Below, one piece after another: positions 8,767 to 18,708 of a stretch of DNA of 64,000 nucleotides (its first letter is position 1; every line of letters begins with the position of its first letter). The notes under the pieces were generated by a model that was given only the letters and a program-made list of their open reading frames with translations, did not search any database and had not been told where the DNA came from. The position numbers and the translations under genes were made by a program. Location: positions 1,302,001 through 1,366,000 of the forward strand of contig NZ_JAICCF010000001.1 of assembly GCF_019492185.1 (NCBI RefSeq), read 5' to 3'. This DNA comes from Chitinophaga rhizophila. Lineage in GTDB: Bacteria > Bacteroidota > Bacteroidia > Chitinophagales > Chitinophagaceae.

Positions 8767-9996
8767 TTAAACTTTTGATATTGCTGCTGCAAGCTCCTGG
8801 CCGTAAGCTGACCAAGGTCTGCTACGCGCTTTTTCCATTGCAGCAATGCCTGCTTCAGGCACACTGTCAGGATTGTTCAGCAATGCTGCTATTGCGTTAT
8901 ATAATGCCTCGGTTGAACCGGCCTCTGTCAGCCAACCGTTCTTACCGTGCGTAATCAAATCAGGACCTGCTGTACGGTCTGTAGTAATTACCGGCGTACC
9001 TTGCGACATCGCCTCTGTTATTACCAGCCCGAATCCTTCAAACAGTGAAGGGAAGATGAACACATCATGCTCCCGCATTACTCTCAGGATGTCTGCATGC
9101 GCCAGACTCGGAATATATTTATGCTTTGCCAGTTCCTTATCCAGTATCGGACAGTTGTCTGACATCTTCTTACCTACTATTGTCAGTTGTACTGCATTAC
9201 CCAGCTTATCTGCGGCTGCAAACAGGTCAGCAATACCTTTACGTTGAGACAATCCGCCAACAAACAATATTTTCAGCGGACGGCCAGAAATTTTATTATA
9301 GTCCCTGGAACCTGTTACAGTTGGGAATCCATAAGGGATTACGTCAATCTGTGAGAGCTTGCCAGGATAATCTTTCAGCGTTGTTGCAGTGAAGCTGCTG
9401 GCTACAAATATTCTGTCAGCCAGTTGCAGCTCTTCATCTTTCCTGTCCAGTTTCTTCTGGGAAGCAGTCAGACTCACTATTGAATTTTTCCATGCGGGCC
9501 AGCGTTCCAGCTCATGTCCGAGCAGGCGCTGTGAAGTACGCCAGTAACCTATAGGCAGGTCGTACAGGCGTTTTAATCCGAGACGGCCGGCTTCTCTGAA
9601 TGAGAGCATAGCACCATCCTCGTAACCATACACCGCATTTACTTTACGTGACACATCTCTCAAACGATTGGTCACTCGTCTGTCCATCGCGTGATAAACA
9701 GCATCTACTGAAAACATGCCTTTCTCATACCTTGTCAGACTTTTGAAGCCTGCTTTAGTAGCGGCCAGGCGGCCCAGTTCATACCAGGGGTATAACCTGG
9801 TATAAGGTTGCAAACGGGGTTCATAACCACGACGTTTGATTTCCGATAAAGGGCCAAAACCTGAAAGGCGGCCAAACGTGGAACCGGGGAAACTTGCAAT
9901 AGCTGTGTGAAATTCAGCCAGTATGCCTGCATCTGCAAGGCCCGCTACTGCGGCCCTGACATTGGCATTGCCTGTAGGATGGGATATAATCACCAT
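8767..9996 (-). CDS. Family 4 glycosyltransferase
   Basis: A 409-residue GT-B enzyme beginning MVIISHPTGNANVRAAVAGL. The donor half shows KILFVGGLSQRKGIADLFAA near residue 243 and EGFGLVITE near 317 within PSLFEGFGLVITEAMSQGTP, the usual GT4 E-x7-E signature. It starts 4 bases after the stop of the preceding GT4 gene (10001), so the two are likely translated together. It should add one sugar of the repeat unit on the cytoplasmic face of the membrane; which sugar is not known. Confidence 0.88.
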   Translation of the reverse strand: MVIISHPTGNANVRAAVAGLADAGILAEFHTAIASFPGSTFGRLSGFGPLSEIKRRGYEPRLQPYTRLYPWYELGRLAATKAGFKSLTRYEKGMFSVDAVYHAMDRRVTNRLRDVSRKVNAVYGYEDGAMLSFREAGRLGLKRLYDLPIGYWRTSQRLLGHELERWPAWKNSIVSLTASQKKLDRKDEELQLADRIFVASSFTATTLKDYPGKLSQIDVIPYGFPTVTGSRDYNKISGRPLKILFVGGLSQRKGIADLFAAADKLGNAVQLTIVGKKMSDNCPILDKELAKHKYIPSLAHADILRVMREHDVFIFPSLFEGFGLVITEAMSQGTPVITTDRTAGPDLITHGKNGWLTEAGSTEALYNAIAALLNNPDSVPEAGIAAMEKARSRPWSAYGQELAAAISKV

Positions 9997-10000
9997 GGTT

Positions 10001-11095
10001 TTAGTTGTGCTTTTGTAGTCCGAGAATATTACTCCAGGCTGTTCTTAATGCCACGGCTGAGAACCTGTTCGCATATAGGTCCTTCTGAGTCGTCTTTGTA
10101 ACTAAGCCGCTTCTGATATCTTTTGCAAACGCTTTGACAGCGCTTTTAGCCTCTTCATAAGTAGACGCCGCCGGAATCACTCTCGTTGACAGAGGATCAC
10201 AGGCTATATCCGGAATACCGCCCCTGTCTGTAGCCAGCCAGGGTAAACCAGCACTCATCGCCTCCAGTAAACTGATAGGCAATCCTTCCGGATGAATTGA
10301 TAAAAGCAAATAAGCATCCAGCTGCGCAATAGCGCTCTTTAAACCGGCTTCACCGGCAAAAGTACCATGATATTGTACGTTGGGGTATTTATCGAAATAA
10401 CTGGCAGGATAATTCTTTCCTTCGCCCCACAGGTGAAACTCCACATCGCTCAGATCAGCATCTTCACTCATCCTGCAGATCAGGTCAACACCTTTCTCTG
10501 CAATCAGACGGCCATAATAACCAAAGCGTAGTTTACCCGACGGGCTCTGTGTAAAAGCAACTTCTACATTTCTTGAAAAACAAGGTACTACGTCTATCTG
10601 ACGGTTCAGTACACTCTTCATATCACCCGCATTCCTGTGAGAACACGCAATGATTGTATTTGCCGTTTGCAACGTACGCTTATATTTCTCTCCCCAGGTA
10701 GCCTGGTCTTTCGCATCCCCGGAGGTATGATGATGGTGCACCCATTTGTCATAACCAGGCAGCATACGTGACAGCATCCAGATACTTTCTCCCTGTCCGT
10801 TGGTATATACCGCGTCGTATTTGCGGGAACTGCGTAATCTTACGCCTGTCTGCAACATCCACAGCATACGTTTGTAAGAACGGCCATGTTTACCAAACAG
10901 TACTCTTCTGCAAATACTTTTATAATACTGCTCCGTTTCAGGGGTTGTATTGGCGTTCAATACTACCAGGTCAATTTCAGTACCATTGGCAGCCATCTGC
11001 CGGCAAAACTCCAGCAGATGACTTTCAATGCCCCCGGTTTCCATTAACTGGGTAGAATATACCAGAATACGTTGCTTATCAGAAACCTGCGCCAT
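10001..11095 (-). CDS. Family 4 glycosyltransferase
   Basis: ATG 11095-11093 (MAQVSDKQRILVYSTQLMET) is preferred over the in-frame ATG at 11149, which would overlap the pyruvyl transferase by 71 bases instead of 17. The resulting 364 residues hold the acceptor loop METGGIESHLLEFCRQM and the donor motif EGLPISLLE near residue 255, with FGYYGRLIAEKGVDLICRM before it. The order and close packing place it in the repeat-unit assembly pathway together with the neighbouring GT4 enzyme. Confidence 0.87.
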   Translation of the reverse strand: MAQVSDKQRILVYSTQLMETGGIESHLLEFCRQMAANGTEIDLVVLNANTTPETEQYYKSICRRVLFGKHGRSYKRMLWMLQTGVRLRSSRKYDAVYTNGQGESIWMLSRMLPGYDKWVHHHHTSGDAKDQATWGEKYKRTLQTANTIIACSHRNAGDMKSVLNRQIDVVPCFSRNVEVAFTQSPSGKLRFGYYGRLIAEKGVDLICRMSEDADLSDVEFHLWGEGKNYPASYFDKYPNVQYHGTFAGEAGLKSAIAQLDAYLLLSIHPEGLPISLLEAMSAGLPWLATDRGGIPDIACDPLSTRVIPAASTYEEAKSAVKAFAKDIRSGLVTKTTQKDLYANRFSAVALRTAWSNILGLQKHN

Positions 11096-12095
11096 ATACT
11101 CTCTGAATCTTTTCTTTCGCAAATCCCGTACGGTAAGACAGTACCACACTGGCGCGGTACAGTTTTGCCAACAGGGCAGCCTTCATTCTGATAAGGCGGT
11201 AGCGCGATTTACCTGATACCTGTACTGCATTGGCACCTTCCGCAATGGAATCAGCTACCAGCTGCAACAGGAATTGTTTTCTCTTTGCCAGCGCCTCTTT
11301 ATTGACAGGAGAATCGTTGAGACCTGCATCTGCTTTGTCAAGGATATCCTTGTAAGAGATGATATCGATAAACTCTGCTACTGTCGCCAGGCGAGGGTCA
11401 GCAGGGTTAGGATGGATCAGTTTCACATTGGCGCCCATACCCAGGCATGGCAGCGCGCAGTGGATCTTTGTAGTCAGGATCAGGGAAGCATTACAATAGC
11501 GTTTCAGCAAACTGTTCATGTGCTGCTCAGACACTTTTGCATATGCCTCAATATCGCCGCTTGTATCTGGTGGATCGTGCGATACTCTTACCATCTTCCT
11601 GCCCAGTACTTTCTCCAGTTTAGCTACTACAGCATCCGGCACCGGATGGTCTACGTTGTCTACCAGCAATACTTCACCTTTAGGATCGGTATTGATAGGA
11701 CCACGCGGCTTTGCAGTGATGGTCAGACAGCTGGAATAATAAGCCGGTATACCCCAGCCCAGTAGCAGACGTAATGTTTTAGTATCACGACAGCCGATAG
11801 GCGCGTGCTTCTTGAAATGTTCCCTTACATGCTCGCTGGACAGTAACGCCGAATTGGCTACGTGTACGGCTGCATATACAGGCGTAATATTATCTGGTGC
11901 GGGAAACTTCGCAAAAGAGTGCATGTACCAGCCGTTAGCGATCAGTACACCGCTATCTCTGCCAGCCAGGTCCGAGATTGCTTCCCTGTCGGCTACCCTT
12001 GCGCCTTCCGGTAACAGGTCTTTAGCGACCATTCCCTGAAGTACATCTCCGATATTGTTTCGAAGTAATCCTTCTACCTGATAGTAATATGTCAT
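11079..12095 (-). CDS. Polysaccharide pyruvyl transferase family protein
   Basis: The 338 residues match the pyruvyl transferase fold (WcaK/CsaB type): NIGDVLQGMVAKDLL at about 14, GVLIANGWYMHSF near 50, HAPIGCRDTKTLRLL near 96 and SLILTTKIHCALPCLGMG near 206, the last two being the family's typical arginine and histidine segments. Such enzymes move a pyruvyl group from phosphoenolpyruvate to a sugar, giving an acidic ketal. It overlaps the flippase gene by 4 bases (ATGA), a sign of translational coupling. It supports an acidic, pyruvylated polymer. Confidence 0.86.
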   Translation of the reverse strand: MTYYYQVEGLLRNNIGDVLQGMVAKDLLPEGARVADREAISDLAGRDSGVLIANGWYMHSFAKFPAPDNITPVYAAVHVANSALLSSEHVREHFKKHAPIGCRDTKTLRLLLGWGIPAYYSSCLTITAKPRGPINTDPKGEVLLVDNVDHPVPDAVVAKLEKVLGRKMVRVSHDPPDTSGDIEAYAKVSEQHMNSLLKRYCNASLILTTKIHCALPCLGMGANVKLIHPNPADPRLATVAEFIDIISYKDILDKADAGLNDSPVNKEALAKRKQFLLQLVADSIAEGANAVQVSGKSRYRLIRMKAALLAKLYRASVVLSYRTGFAKEKIQRVYGAGF

Positions 12096-13420
12096 ATAGT
12101 TTCTTTGTTATTTTCAGTGGGTAATGTGTTGTTTGTTCTGCTGATCTTGATAAGGCTGTATGAAACGTTCATCGTTACCTGAATCAGTTGTATCATAATA
12201 TTCAGGAAGAGTACACCGCGCAGTGATGAAACATCAATAAACGTAACGCCCAGCGCAATCGATGCAATACTTACCGGAATTGATATGAACGGGTGAATGG
12301 CCCAGCTTCTGCTGGTAAAGAGGGAAAAAGTAGAGGTGGCAATGATACCCAGACAACTGATAGTAATCTTCAGCACCACTTCATTTGTCAGATTCGAGTA
12401 GTTCGGTCCCAGTACTTTCAGGATCTGCGCTGAAAATAACCAGGCAGTGAAGATAATACAGGCGCTCAGCGCTAACATGCCACCCTGTATCTGCAGGAAA
12501 CGGCGCATCAGCAGTTTTGCGTTATTAGGCAACCTGGAAAATCTTGGTAAGATCACTGTACCGAATACAATCGTAATAAAACTAAGCACCATCGACAGCC
12601 TGTCCAGCGCGCCCAGTTGCGCCACTCCTTTAGTCGTACCAAAGATGGAGATCAGCCAGATGGTAATCTGTCCTGACAGGCAGGTGTAGATCCCCATTGG
12701 CAGCAACCGCCTTACCATTTTCATAATATCCTGCCTGATCTGCGGGTCTGGGGGTTTATTCCAGTCTGCATACCCGGCTGATATCTTTCGCAGGTTCAGG
12801 TTACCCCATATCTGTGGTAAACCTGCCGCCAGAACAGCAACGAATGCAAAAGGGAAAACGAAAATGGTTAATGACAGTAATACCAGCCTGCCGATATTCA
12901 TGTACACCTGATTCTTCTGCAAAGGTGCTATGTCCTGTCTCAGCTTTGGCGCAATCTGCAACAAGGTGCCAGACAATGCCATGAAGAAAGAAGGAATAAG
13001 CGACAGCACAATCAGCACAGACATCAGCCAGCTTGCATCATGGTGCCGCATCAGGTATATAAGTACCGGAATAGAGACCAACAAACTGCCTACAGCAAAC
13101 TTGCGGCGCAGATCCATCCCTGTAGCAAGTACCGTACCGAGCTTATCGCGATCCTGCCAAACCTTTCCACCCTGAGACATCACCCCTGTGGATATTCCAC
13201 CGTCTGCCAATACCGTCATTGTACCTAACATCGTATTAGCCAATGTATACAACGCGTATTCTTCCGGTTCCAGCATACGGATCACCAGGATACCGCTTAC
13301 AAGACTAACGATTTGTACAAAAACCTGGGCGAAACCGGTCACAGTGACCAGTTTTACCCATTCTAATGTTTTACTGTACTTAGGATTATTAGATAACTGA
13401 TTAAATACTTTCACGCGCAT
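12092..13420 (-). CDS. Wzx-type polysaccharide flippase
   Basis: This 442-residue integral membrane protein has about twelve to fourteen hydrophobic helices and begins with the family pattern GFAQVFVQIVSLVSGILVIR followed by LEPEEYALYTLANT, as in MATE-like oligosaccharide flippases. It should move the undecaprenyl-linked repeat unit across the inner membrane, before polymerisation by the Wzy-like protein. It lies between the GDP-mannose dehydratase (24-base gap) and the pyruvyl transferase (4-base overlap). Assignment to the flippase superfamily is firm; the substrate is inferred from its neighbours. Confidence 0.9.
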   Translation of the reverse strand: MRVKVFNQLSNNPKYSKTLEWVKLVTVTGFAQVFVQIVSLVSGILVIRMLEPEEYALYTLANTMLGTMTVLADGGISTGVMSQGGKVWQDRDKLGTVLATGMDLRRKFAVGSLLVSIPVLIYLMRHHDASWLMSVLIVLSLIPSFFMALSGTLLQIAPKLRQDIAPLQKNQVYMNIGRLVLLSLTIFVFPFAFVAVLAAGLPQIWGNLNLRKISAGYADWNKPPDPQIRQDIMKMVRRLLPMGIYTCLSGQITIWLISIFGTTKGVAQLGALDRLSMVLSFITIVFGTVILPRFSRLPNNAKLLMRRFLQIQGGMLALSACIIFTAWLFSAQILKVLGPNYSNLTNEVVLKITISCLGIIATSTFSLFTSRSWAIHPFISIPVSIASIALGVTFIDVSSLRGVLFLNIMIQLIQVTMNVSYSLIKISRTNNTLPTENNKETI

Positions 13421-13444
13421 AACAGATTCCGGCGAAGCAAGCGC

Positions 13445-14542
13445 TTATCCTGCCAATTGTTCCCACTGAGTTTTACTGTCTTTTCTGAATAACTCCACAT
13501 CGCATGTCACCATCTCGCTCACCAGTTCCTGCAGGTCGTATTTAGGCTCCCAACCCAATTTAGTTTTTGACTTGGTAGGATCACCTATCAGCAATTCCAC
13601 CTCTGTAGGACGGAAATATGCAGGGTCTACCGCCAGTACCTGTTTGCCAATAGGCAGGATATATTCCTTGTTACGGCAAGCACTAACATAAGCTACTTCT
13701 TCTACACCTGTACCTTCAAACTTCAGTTCGATACCCAGTTCGTCAAATGCCATACGTACAAACTCACGTACCGGGGTAGTAATACCAGTTGCAATTACAT
13801 AGTCATCTGGTGTATCCTGCTGCAGGATTCTCCACATAGCTTCTACATAATCTTTTGCATGACCCCAGTCACGACGCGCATCCAGGTTACCCAGGAACAG
13901 TTTATCCTGCAGGCCCAGAGCAATAGCTGCAACTGCACGGGTGATCTTACGGGTTACGAAAGTTTCGCCACGCAGCGGACTTTCGTGGTTGAACAGGATA
14001 CCGTTGCAGGCAAACATACCATATGCTTCCCTGTAGTTAACAGTGATCCAGTATGCATATAGTTTAGCAACAGCATACGGACTGCGTGGGTAGAAAGGAG
14101 TAGTCTCTCTCTGAGGTACTTCCTGTACCAGACCATACAGCTCTGATGTACTTGCCTGATATACTTTTGTTTTCTTTTCCAGCTTTAAGATACGCAGCGC
14201 TTCCAGGATGCGGAGTGTACCGATACCGTCAGCATTTGCAGTATATTCCGGTGTATCAAAACTTACTTTCACATGGCTCATAGCAGCGAGATTGTAAATC
14301 TCGTCAGGTTGAGTTTCCTGAATAATGCGGATCAGGTTAGTACTGTCGGTCATATCACCGTAGTGTAATCTGAAACGAACATTTTCACTATGAGGGTCCT
14401 GATACAAATGGTCGATCCTATCTGTGTTCAGCAATGACGCACGACGTTTAACGCCATGCACCATATAACCCTTTTCAAGCAGCAGCTCGGCCAGGTATGC
14501 GCCGTCTTGTCCATTTACACCGGTGATTAAAGCAACTTTCAT
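13445..14542 (-). CDS. gmd: GDP-mannose 4,6-dehydratase
   Basis: The 365 residues show the NAD(P)-binding start [16 protein letters not shown] and the diagnostic [20 protein letters not shown], then the catalytic SELYG with the YAVAK pair near residue 152 (Y-x3-K of extended short-chain dehydrogenases). The length fits the family. It converts GDP-mannose to GDP-4-keto-6-deoxymannose, the first committed step to GDP-L-fucose. The second enzyme, GDP-fucose synthase, is two genes upstream in the same operon, which supports the assignment. Confidence 0.97.
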   Translation of the reverse strand: MKVALITGVNGQDGAYLAELLLEKGYMVHGVKRRASLLNTDRIDHLYQDPHSENVRFRLHYGDMTDSTNLIRIIQETQPDEIYNLAAMSHVKVSFDTPEYTANADGIGTLRILEALRILKLEKKTKVYQASTSELYGLVQEVPQRETTPFYPRSPYAVAKLYAYWITVNYREAYGMFACNGILFNHESPLRGETFVTRKITRAVAAIALGLQDKLFLGNLDARRDWGHAKDYVEAMWRILQQDTPDDYVIATGITTPVREFVRMAFDELGIELKFEGTGVEEVAYVSACRNKEYILPIGKQVLAVDPAYFRPTEVELLIGDPTKSKTKLGWEPKYDLQELVSEMVTCDVELFRKDSKTQWEQLAG

Positions 14543-14583
14543 ACTATGTTTTTTAATTAAGATAAGTGGGGGGAATGATGTGT

Positions 14584-15930
14584 TTAACTTCTGGAGAGTA
14601 CGCTAACTGCCGGCTGGGATATACCAATGCTGTAACAGATAAAACCGTTTTTCTCAAGATATGTATTTTCATAAATGTTCCTGCCGTCAAATACAACAGG
14701 GTTTTTAACTAATTGCTTGATGCGGTTCCAGTCAGGAAGACGAAACTCGTTCCACTCTGTTACCAGCAACACCGCGTCTGCACCTTCAGCAGCATCATAC
14801 AGGTCTGTAGCCCAGGTCACGCTGTCATTCAGTGTTTTCTTTGCTTCATGCATTGCAACCGGATCAAACACTCTTACTTTAGCGCCTGCTTCCAGCAGTG
14901 CTTCAATCAGCACAATGCTTGATGCTTCACGCATATCGTCAGTACCTGGCTTAAAGGAAAGGCCCCATACTGCAAATGTTTTATCTTTCAGCAAACCATC
15001 GAAGTGTTTGTTGATTTTGTTGAACAATACTTTCTTCTGATCGTTGTTCACCGCTTCTACTGCCTCCAGGATACGCAAACCGTGGCCATAATCCATACCG
15101 GTACGCACCAGCGCCTTCACGTCTTTAGGGAAGCAGGAACCGCCATAACCAATACCAGGATAGATGAAGCTATTACCGATCCTGGCATCGCTACCGATAC
15201 CTTTACGTACTTTATTCACATCAGCGCCTACCAGTTCGCACAGGTTAGCGATATCGTTGATGAAGGAAATTTTAGTAGCCAGCATTGCATTCGCTGCGTA
15301 TTTGGTCATTTCCGCAGAAGCTATATCCATAAAGATAATCGGACGGCCATTCAGCAGGAACGGATGATACAGACGTTCCAGCACTTCTTTTGCTCTGTCA
15401 GTATTCACACCAACCACGATACGGTCAGGTTTCAGGAAGTCCTGTACTGCAGCGCCTTCTTTCAGGAACTCAGGATTTGAAGCTACATCGTAATCGAGCA
15501 GGGCGCCTCTGTCCAGCATTGCCTGTTTGATCTCTCTGTTCACTTTCACAGCAGTACCTACTGGTACAGTGCTCTTTGTTACCACAACGAGATAATCAGT
15601 CATGTGTGTACCGATTTCTTTTGCTACCTGTAATACATATTGCAGGTCTGCGCTGCCATCTTCACCCGGAGGCGTACCTACCGCAATGAAAGCGATATCA
15701 GCACCCGGCAGCACTTCAGCCAGGCTGGTGCTGAATGACAGGCGACCGTCGTTATAGTTACGGGTAACAATCTCTTCGAGACCCGGTTCATAAATAGGTA
15801 AAATGCCGTTCTTGAGGTTATTGATCTTTTCAGCATTAACATCGACACACACTACCTGCGTACCTACTTCTGCGAGGCAGGCACCGGTCACCAGTCCAAC
15901 ATATCCAGTTCCAATTACGATTGCTTTCAT
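14584..15930 (-). CDS. UDP-glucose 6-dehydrogenase
   Basis: A 448-residue enzyme with the N-terminal dinucleotide fold [18 protein letters not shown], the segment [16 protein letters not shown] near 75, and the catalytic cysteine in [14 protein letters not shown] near 259. It ends with the usual UDP-binding C-terminal domain ([16 protein letters not shown] near 323). The reaction oxidises UDP-glucose to UDP-glucuronic acid with two NAD. Sitting between the two GDP-fucose genes, it should supply an acidic sugar for the polymer. The family also includes UDP-mannosamine dehydrogenases, but the length and motifs fit the glucose enzyme best. Confidence 0.95.
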   Translation of the reverse strand: MKAIVIGTGYVGLVTGACLAEVGTQVVCVDVNAEKINNLKNGILPIYEPGLEEIVTRNYNDGRLSFSTSLAEVLPGADIAFIAVGTPPGEDGSADLQYVLQVAKEIGTHMTDYLVVVTKSTVPVGTAVKVNREIKQAMLDRGALLDYDVASNPEFLKEGAAVQDFLKPDRIVVGVNTDRAKEVLERLYHPFLLNGRPIIFMDIASAEMTKYAANAMLATKISFINDIANLCELVGADVNKVRKGIGSDARIGNSFIYPGIGYGGSCFPKDVKALVRTGMDYGHGLRILEAVEAVNNDQKKVLFNKINKHFDGLLKDKTFAVWGLSFKPGTDDMREASSIVLIEALLEAGAKVRVFDPVAMHEAKKTLNDSVTWATDLYDAAEGADAVLLVTEWNEFRLPDWNRIKQLVKNPVVFDGRNIYENTYLEKNGFICYSIGISQPAVSVLSRS

Positions 15931-15964
15931 TTTATAAATATTGAGACGCGGTTAAACAATTTTA

Positions 15965-16906
15965 TTACAATGTGACCATCTGATTTTTCTGAAGGAAGTC
16001 GGCATAAGCCTGTTCAAGTCCTTCTTTCAGCTCTACGCTGTGTTTCCAGCCGAGCTTATGTAATTTTGATACATCCATGAGTTTACGTGGAGTACCATCA
16101 GGTTTGGAGCTATCAAAAACAAGTTCACCTGTAAAACCTACTACCTCTTTCACCGTCTCCGCCAGTTCACGAATAGTCAGGTCTTCGCCGGTACCGATGT
16201 TAACCAGTTCCTTTTCATCATAATGCAGCATCAGGTAAACGCAGGCTGCGGCCAGATCATCTGCAAACAGAAACTCACGTTTAGGTGTACCGCTGCCCCA
16301 TACAGTTACGTTGGATGCGCCCGACTCCTTCGCTTCATGAAAACGACGGATCAATGCCGGCAGTACATGTGAATTTTCAGGATGGTAATTATCACCAATA
16401 CCATACAGGTTGGTTGGCATTACGCTGATAAAGTTAGCGCCATACTGATCACGGTATGCTTCGCATAATTTAATACCGGCAATCTTGGCAATCGCATAAG
16501 GTTCGTTGGTTGGTTCCAGTGGACCTGTCAGCAGACTGTCTTCTCTCAATGGCTGTGGCGCCAATTTAGGATAGATGCAGGAACTGCCCAGGAACATCAG
16601 TTTCTTAACACCATTCTGCCATGCAGCATGAATGATATTAGCCTCCATAATGAGGTTATCGTACAGAAACTCTGCACGGTAAGTATTGTTGGCATGAATA
16701 CCGCCAACTTTTGCTGCTGCCAGGAATACATATTCCGGCTTCTCTGTAGCAAAAAATTCGTTTACAGCTGCCTGTGAACGGAGGTCCAGTTCAGCTGAAC
16801 TCCTCGTTACCAGGTTTGTGTATCCCAGCGTCTGTAATCTTCTGCTGATAGCGCCGCCCACCATACCACGGTGACCGGCTATATATATCTTATCGTTCAG
16901 TTGCAT
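15965..16906 (-). CDS. fcl: GDP-L-fucose synthase
   Basis: The 313-residue protein starts with [16 protein letters not shown] and carries [20 protein letters not shown] near 65, GSSCIYPK near 106 and the Y-x3-K pair in [10 protein letters not shown] near 135. These are specific to the epimerase/reductase that turns GDP-4-keto-6-deoxymannose into GDP-L-fucose with NADPH. Together with the dehydratase at 13445-14542 it completes the GDP-fucose branch from GDP-mannose, which the next upstream gene makes. Confidence 0.96.
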   Translation of the reverse strand: MQLNDKIYIAGHRGMVGGAISRRLQTLGYTNLVTRSSAELDLRSQAAVNEFFATEKPEYVFLAAAKVGGIHANNTYRAEFLYDNLIMEANIIHAAWQNGVKKLMFLGSSCIYPKLAPQPLREDSLLTGPLEPTNEPYAIAKIAGIKLCEAYRDQYGANFISVMPTNLYGIGDNYHPENSHVLPALIRRFHEAKESGASNVTVWGSGTPKREFLFADDLAAACVYLMLHYDEKELVNIGTGEDLTIRELAETVKEVVGFTGELVFDSSKPDGTPRKLMDVSKLHKLGWKHSVELKEGLEQAYADFLQKNQMVTL

Positions 16907-16921
16907 ACGGCTAATAATTGT

Positions 16922-17941
16922 TTACAGCAGTTCAGGTCTGTTTTCCTTCACCCACTGATGCAGTTGTTTTACTTCCTGTCCTTTACCTTTCTGTAAGATC
17001 AGCAGGGCTTCCGGCGTGTTTACTACAACAACGTTTTCCACTCCTACCAATGCTACCAGTTTATCTTTTCCGATGACCATACTGTTAACCGGATCACTCT
17101 CGATGAATACCGCCTGATTGTTACTATAGCGGTAATGGCTGGCCAATGCTTCCGCCAGTGCTTCATAACCTCCTACATCACTCCATTGCATAGCGCTAGG
17201 CACTACCTTCACAATGTCGCTCTTCTCCAACACGGCATAGTCAATACTGTCAGATGGAATAGCTTCCATAGCCGCCAGCGGAATAACGCCGGTTTCTTTC
17301 CAGATCACAGCGGCTTCTGCTGCCGCTGCATAGATTTCCGGAGCGTATTCCAGTAACTGTTGCAACAGTACGCCTGCCTGACCGCAGAATATACCGCTGT
17401 TCCAGAGATAGTCTCCGCTTTGAAGCATAGCTTCTGCAGTAACTGCATTTGGCTTTTCAGTGAAGCGGATTACATCATAACCGGAATGTTGGATATAACC
17501 ATAACCTGTCTCAGGGTAATTAGGCTTCAGACCAATGGTAACCAGGTGTCCTTCTGCCGCCAGCGACGCTGCTTTCTGAATAGTTTCAGCATACAGGTCT
17601 GGTGTACCTATCAGGTGATCAGCAGGCGTGATAAGCAGGATGGTCTCAGGCGATGCGGTAAACGCAGCCAGTGCAATTGCAGCAGCTGTATTACGGCCTA
17701 CAGGCTCCGCCATCATCTGAATTTCACTAGCACCTGCTTCCTGCAGTTGCTTATTCACCATGTCGGCTTGTTGTTCATTCACCACAGCCATCACACTATC
17801 ACAGAAGCAATTATTGCGTACCCAGGTAAGTTGCAATAAGCTCTGGCCGTCAAATAACGGCAGCAGTTGCTTGGGCGTCTGTTTATTTGATAGTGGCCAG
17901 AGACGGGTTCCTGACCCTCCACATAATAATACGTGTAGCAT
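16922..17941 (-). CDS. manC: Mannose-1-phosphate guanylyltransferase
   Basis: This 339-residue protein has the nucleotidyltransferase start CGGSGTRLWPLSNKQTPKQL, with the signature lysine, and the segments EPVGRNTAAAIALAAF near 83 and FTEKPNA near 157. It is the short form: the nucleotidyltransferase and left-handed helix regions are present, but there is no C-terminal phosphomannose isomerase domain. It makes GDP-mannose from mannose-1-phosphate and GTP, feeding the fucose branch and possibly direct mannose transfer. A phosphomannomutase gene is not seen in this window. Confidence 0.94.
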   Translation of the reverse strand: MLHVLLCGGSGTRLWPLSNKQTPKQLLPLFDGQSLLQLTWVRNNCFCDSVMAVVNEQQADMVNKQLQEAGASEIQMMAEPVGRNTAAAIALAAFTASPETILLITPADHLIGTPDLYAETIQKAASLAAEGHLVTIGLKPNYPETGYGYIQHSGYDVIRFTEKPNAVTAEAMLQSGDYLWNSGIFCGQAGVLLQQLLEYAPEIYAAAAEAAVIWKETGVIPLAAMEAIPSDSIDYAVLEKSDIVKVVPSAMQWSDVGGYEALAEALASHYRYSNNQAVFIESDPVNSMVIGKDKLVALVGVENVVVVNTPEALLILQKGKGQEVKQLHQWVKENRPELL

Positions 17942-17961
17942 AGATGTCCAGGGTTGATATT

Positions 17962-18525
17962 TTAGATCACATTACCTACGCCTACTTTCGCAGCGCCGGT
18001 GTATTCTTTTGTGTTATTAGTATTGTTGAGCAGCATAAGATCGCTTGTCTTTACAGTCGCAATCAGAGAGAAACCCATGCTGTATAATACAGCTTTCACT
18101 GTATTCTTGCCGGCTTCCACAACTCTGCCATGCTGATGCATCAGCGGACCAGCGGTGATACGTACCAGATCGTCTTCCTGGATCGGGAAACGCTCAACTT
18201 CCACATCCTGGTACTCACGCAGGAAACGTTTGATGAGGTCAATCTCATGTTCAGGAATGCTGGCAGGTTTTCCCAGCCAATAAACGAAATTCACAATACC
18301 ACTTGTTTCACGCACGAGTGTTTTTTTGTCCTCAGGAATACGGACAAAGACATACGACTTGAAAAGTGGTTCTTCTACCACCTTCTTTCTGTCGCTCCAC
18401 TGATGTGTTACTCTGTTTAGCGGACAATATGTTTCGATTTGCTTCCGAACCAGTGCATCCGCCACTTTTTTCTCCCATCTGGGTTTAGTATACACTGCAT
18501 ACCAGGTGTGTGGCTTTTGTTCCAT
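17962..18525 (-). CDS. UpxY-type transcription antiterminator (NusG/RfaH paralog)
   Basis: The 187 residues open with the NusG N-terminal domain WYAVYTKPRWEKKVADAL, then CPLNRVTHQWSDRKKVVEEP and LFKSYVFVRI, and end in a KOW-like segment near 118-160 (DLVRITAGPLMHQHGRVVEA). Bacteroides capsule loci each carry such a UpxY protein, which lets RNA polymerase read through the long operon; it does so for its own locus. Here it sits after the Wza and Wzc genes rather than at the head of the operon. Its target leader is unknown. Confidence 0.92.
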   Translation of the reverse strand: MEQKPHTWYAVYTKPRWEKKVADALVRKQIETYCPLNRVTHQWSDRKKVVEEPLFKSYVFVRIPEDKKTLVRETSGIVNFVYWLGKPASIPEHEIDLIKRFLREYQDVEVERFPIQEDDLVRITAGPLMHQHGRVVEAGKNTVKAVLYSMGFSLIATVKTSDLMLLNNTNNTKEYTGAAKVGVGNVI

Positions 18526-18675
18526 TTCAGTGGGTTTAAAAGTTTAATAAAGCATGAATAGATTAATAGATAATAAAGTGGAAATCATAAAGGCGGGAAA
18601 AGAAGAGGAAGAGAATTGGCATAGCTTCGCCTCCTCAGTCACATGAGTAGTTATCAAGTGCATTATTTTCAAGGC

Positions 18676-18700
18676 ATTCCGGTGAACGAATCACCGGAAT
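18676..18700 (-). repeat. Stem-loop between the autokinase and antiterminator genes
   Basis: A perfect 9-bp inverted repeat (ATTCCGGTG at 18676-18684 with CACCGGAAT at 18692-18700, 7-base loop) starts 9 bases past the stop of the Wzc-like gene on the minus strand. No T-run follows, so it is not a canonical terminator. It may set the level of downstream transcription, protect the upstream message or act as a pause site. Confidence 0.6.
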
Positions 18701-18708
18701 ACCAACTG

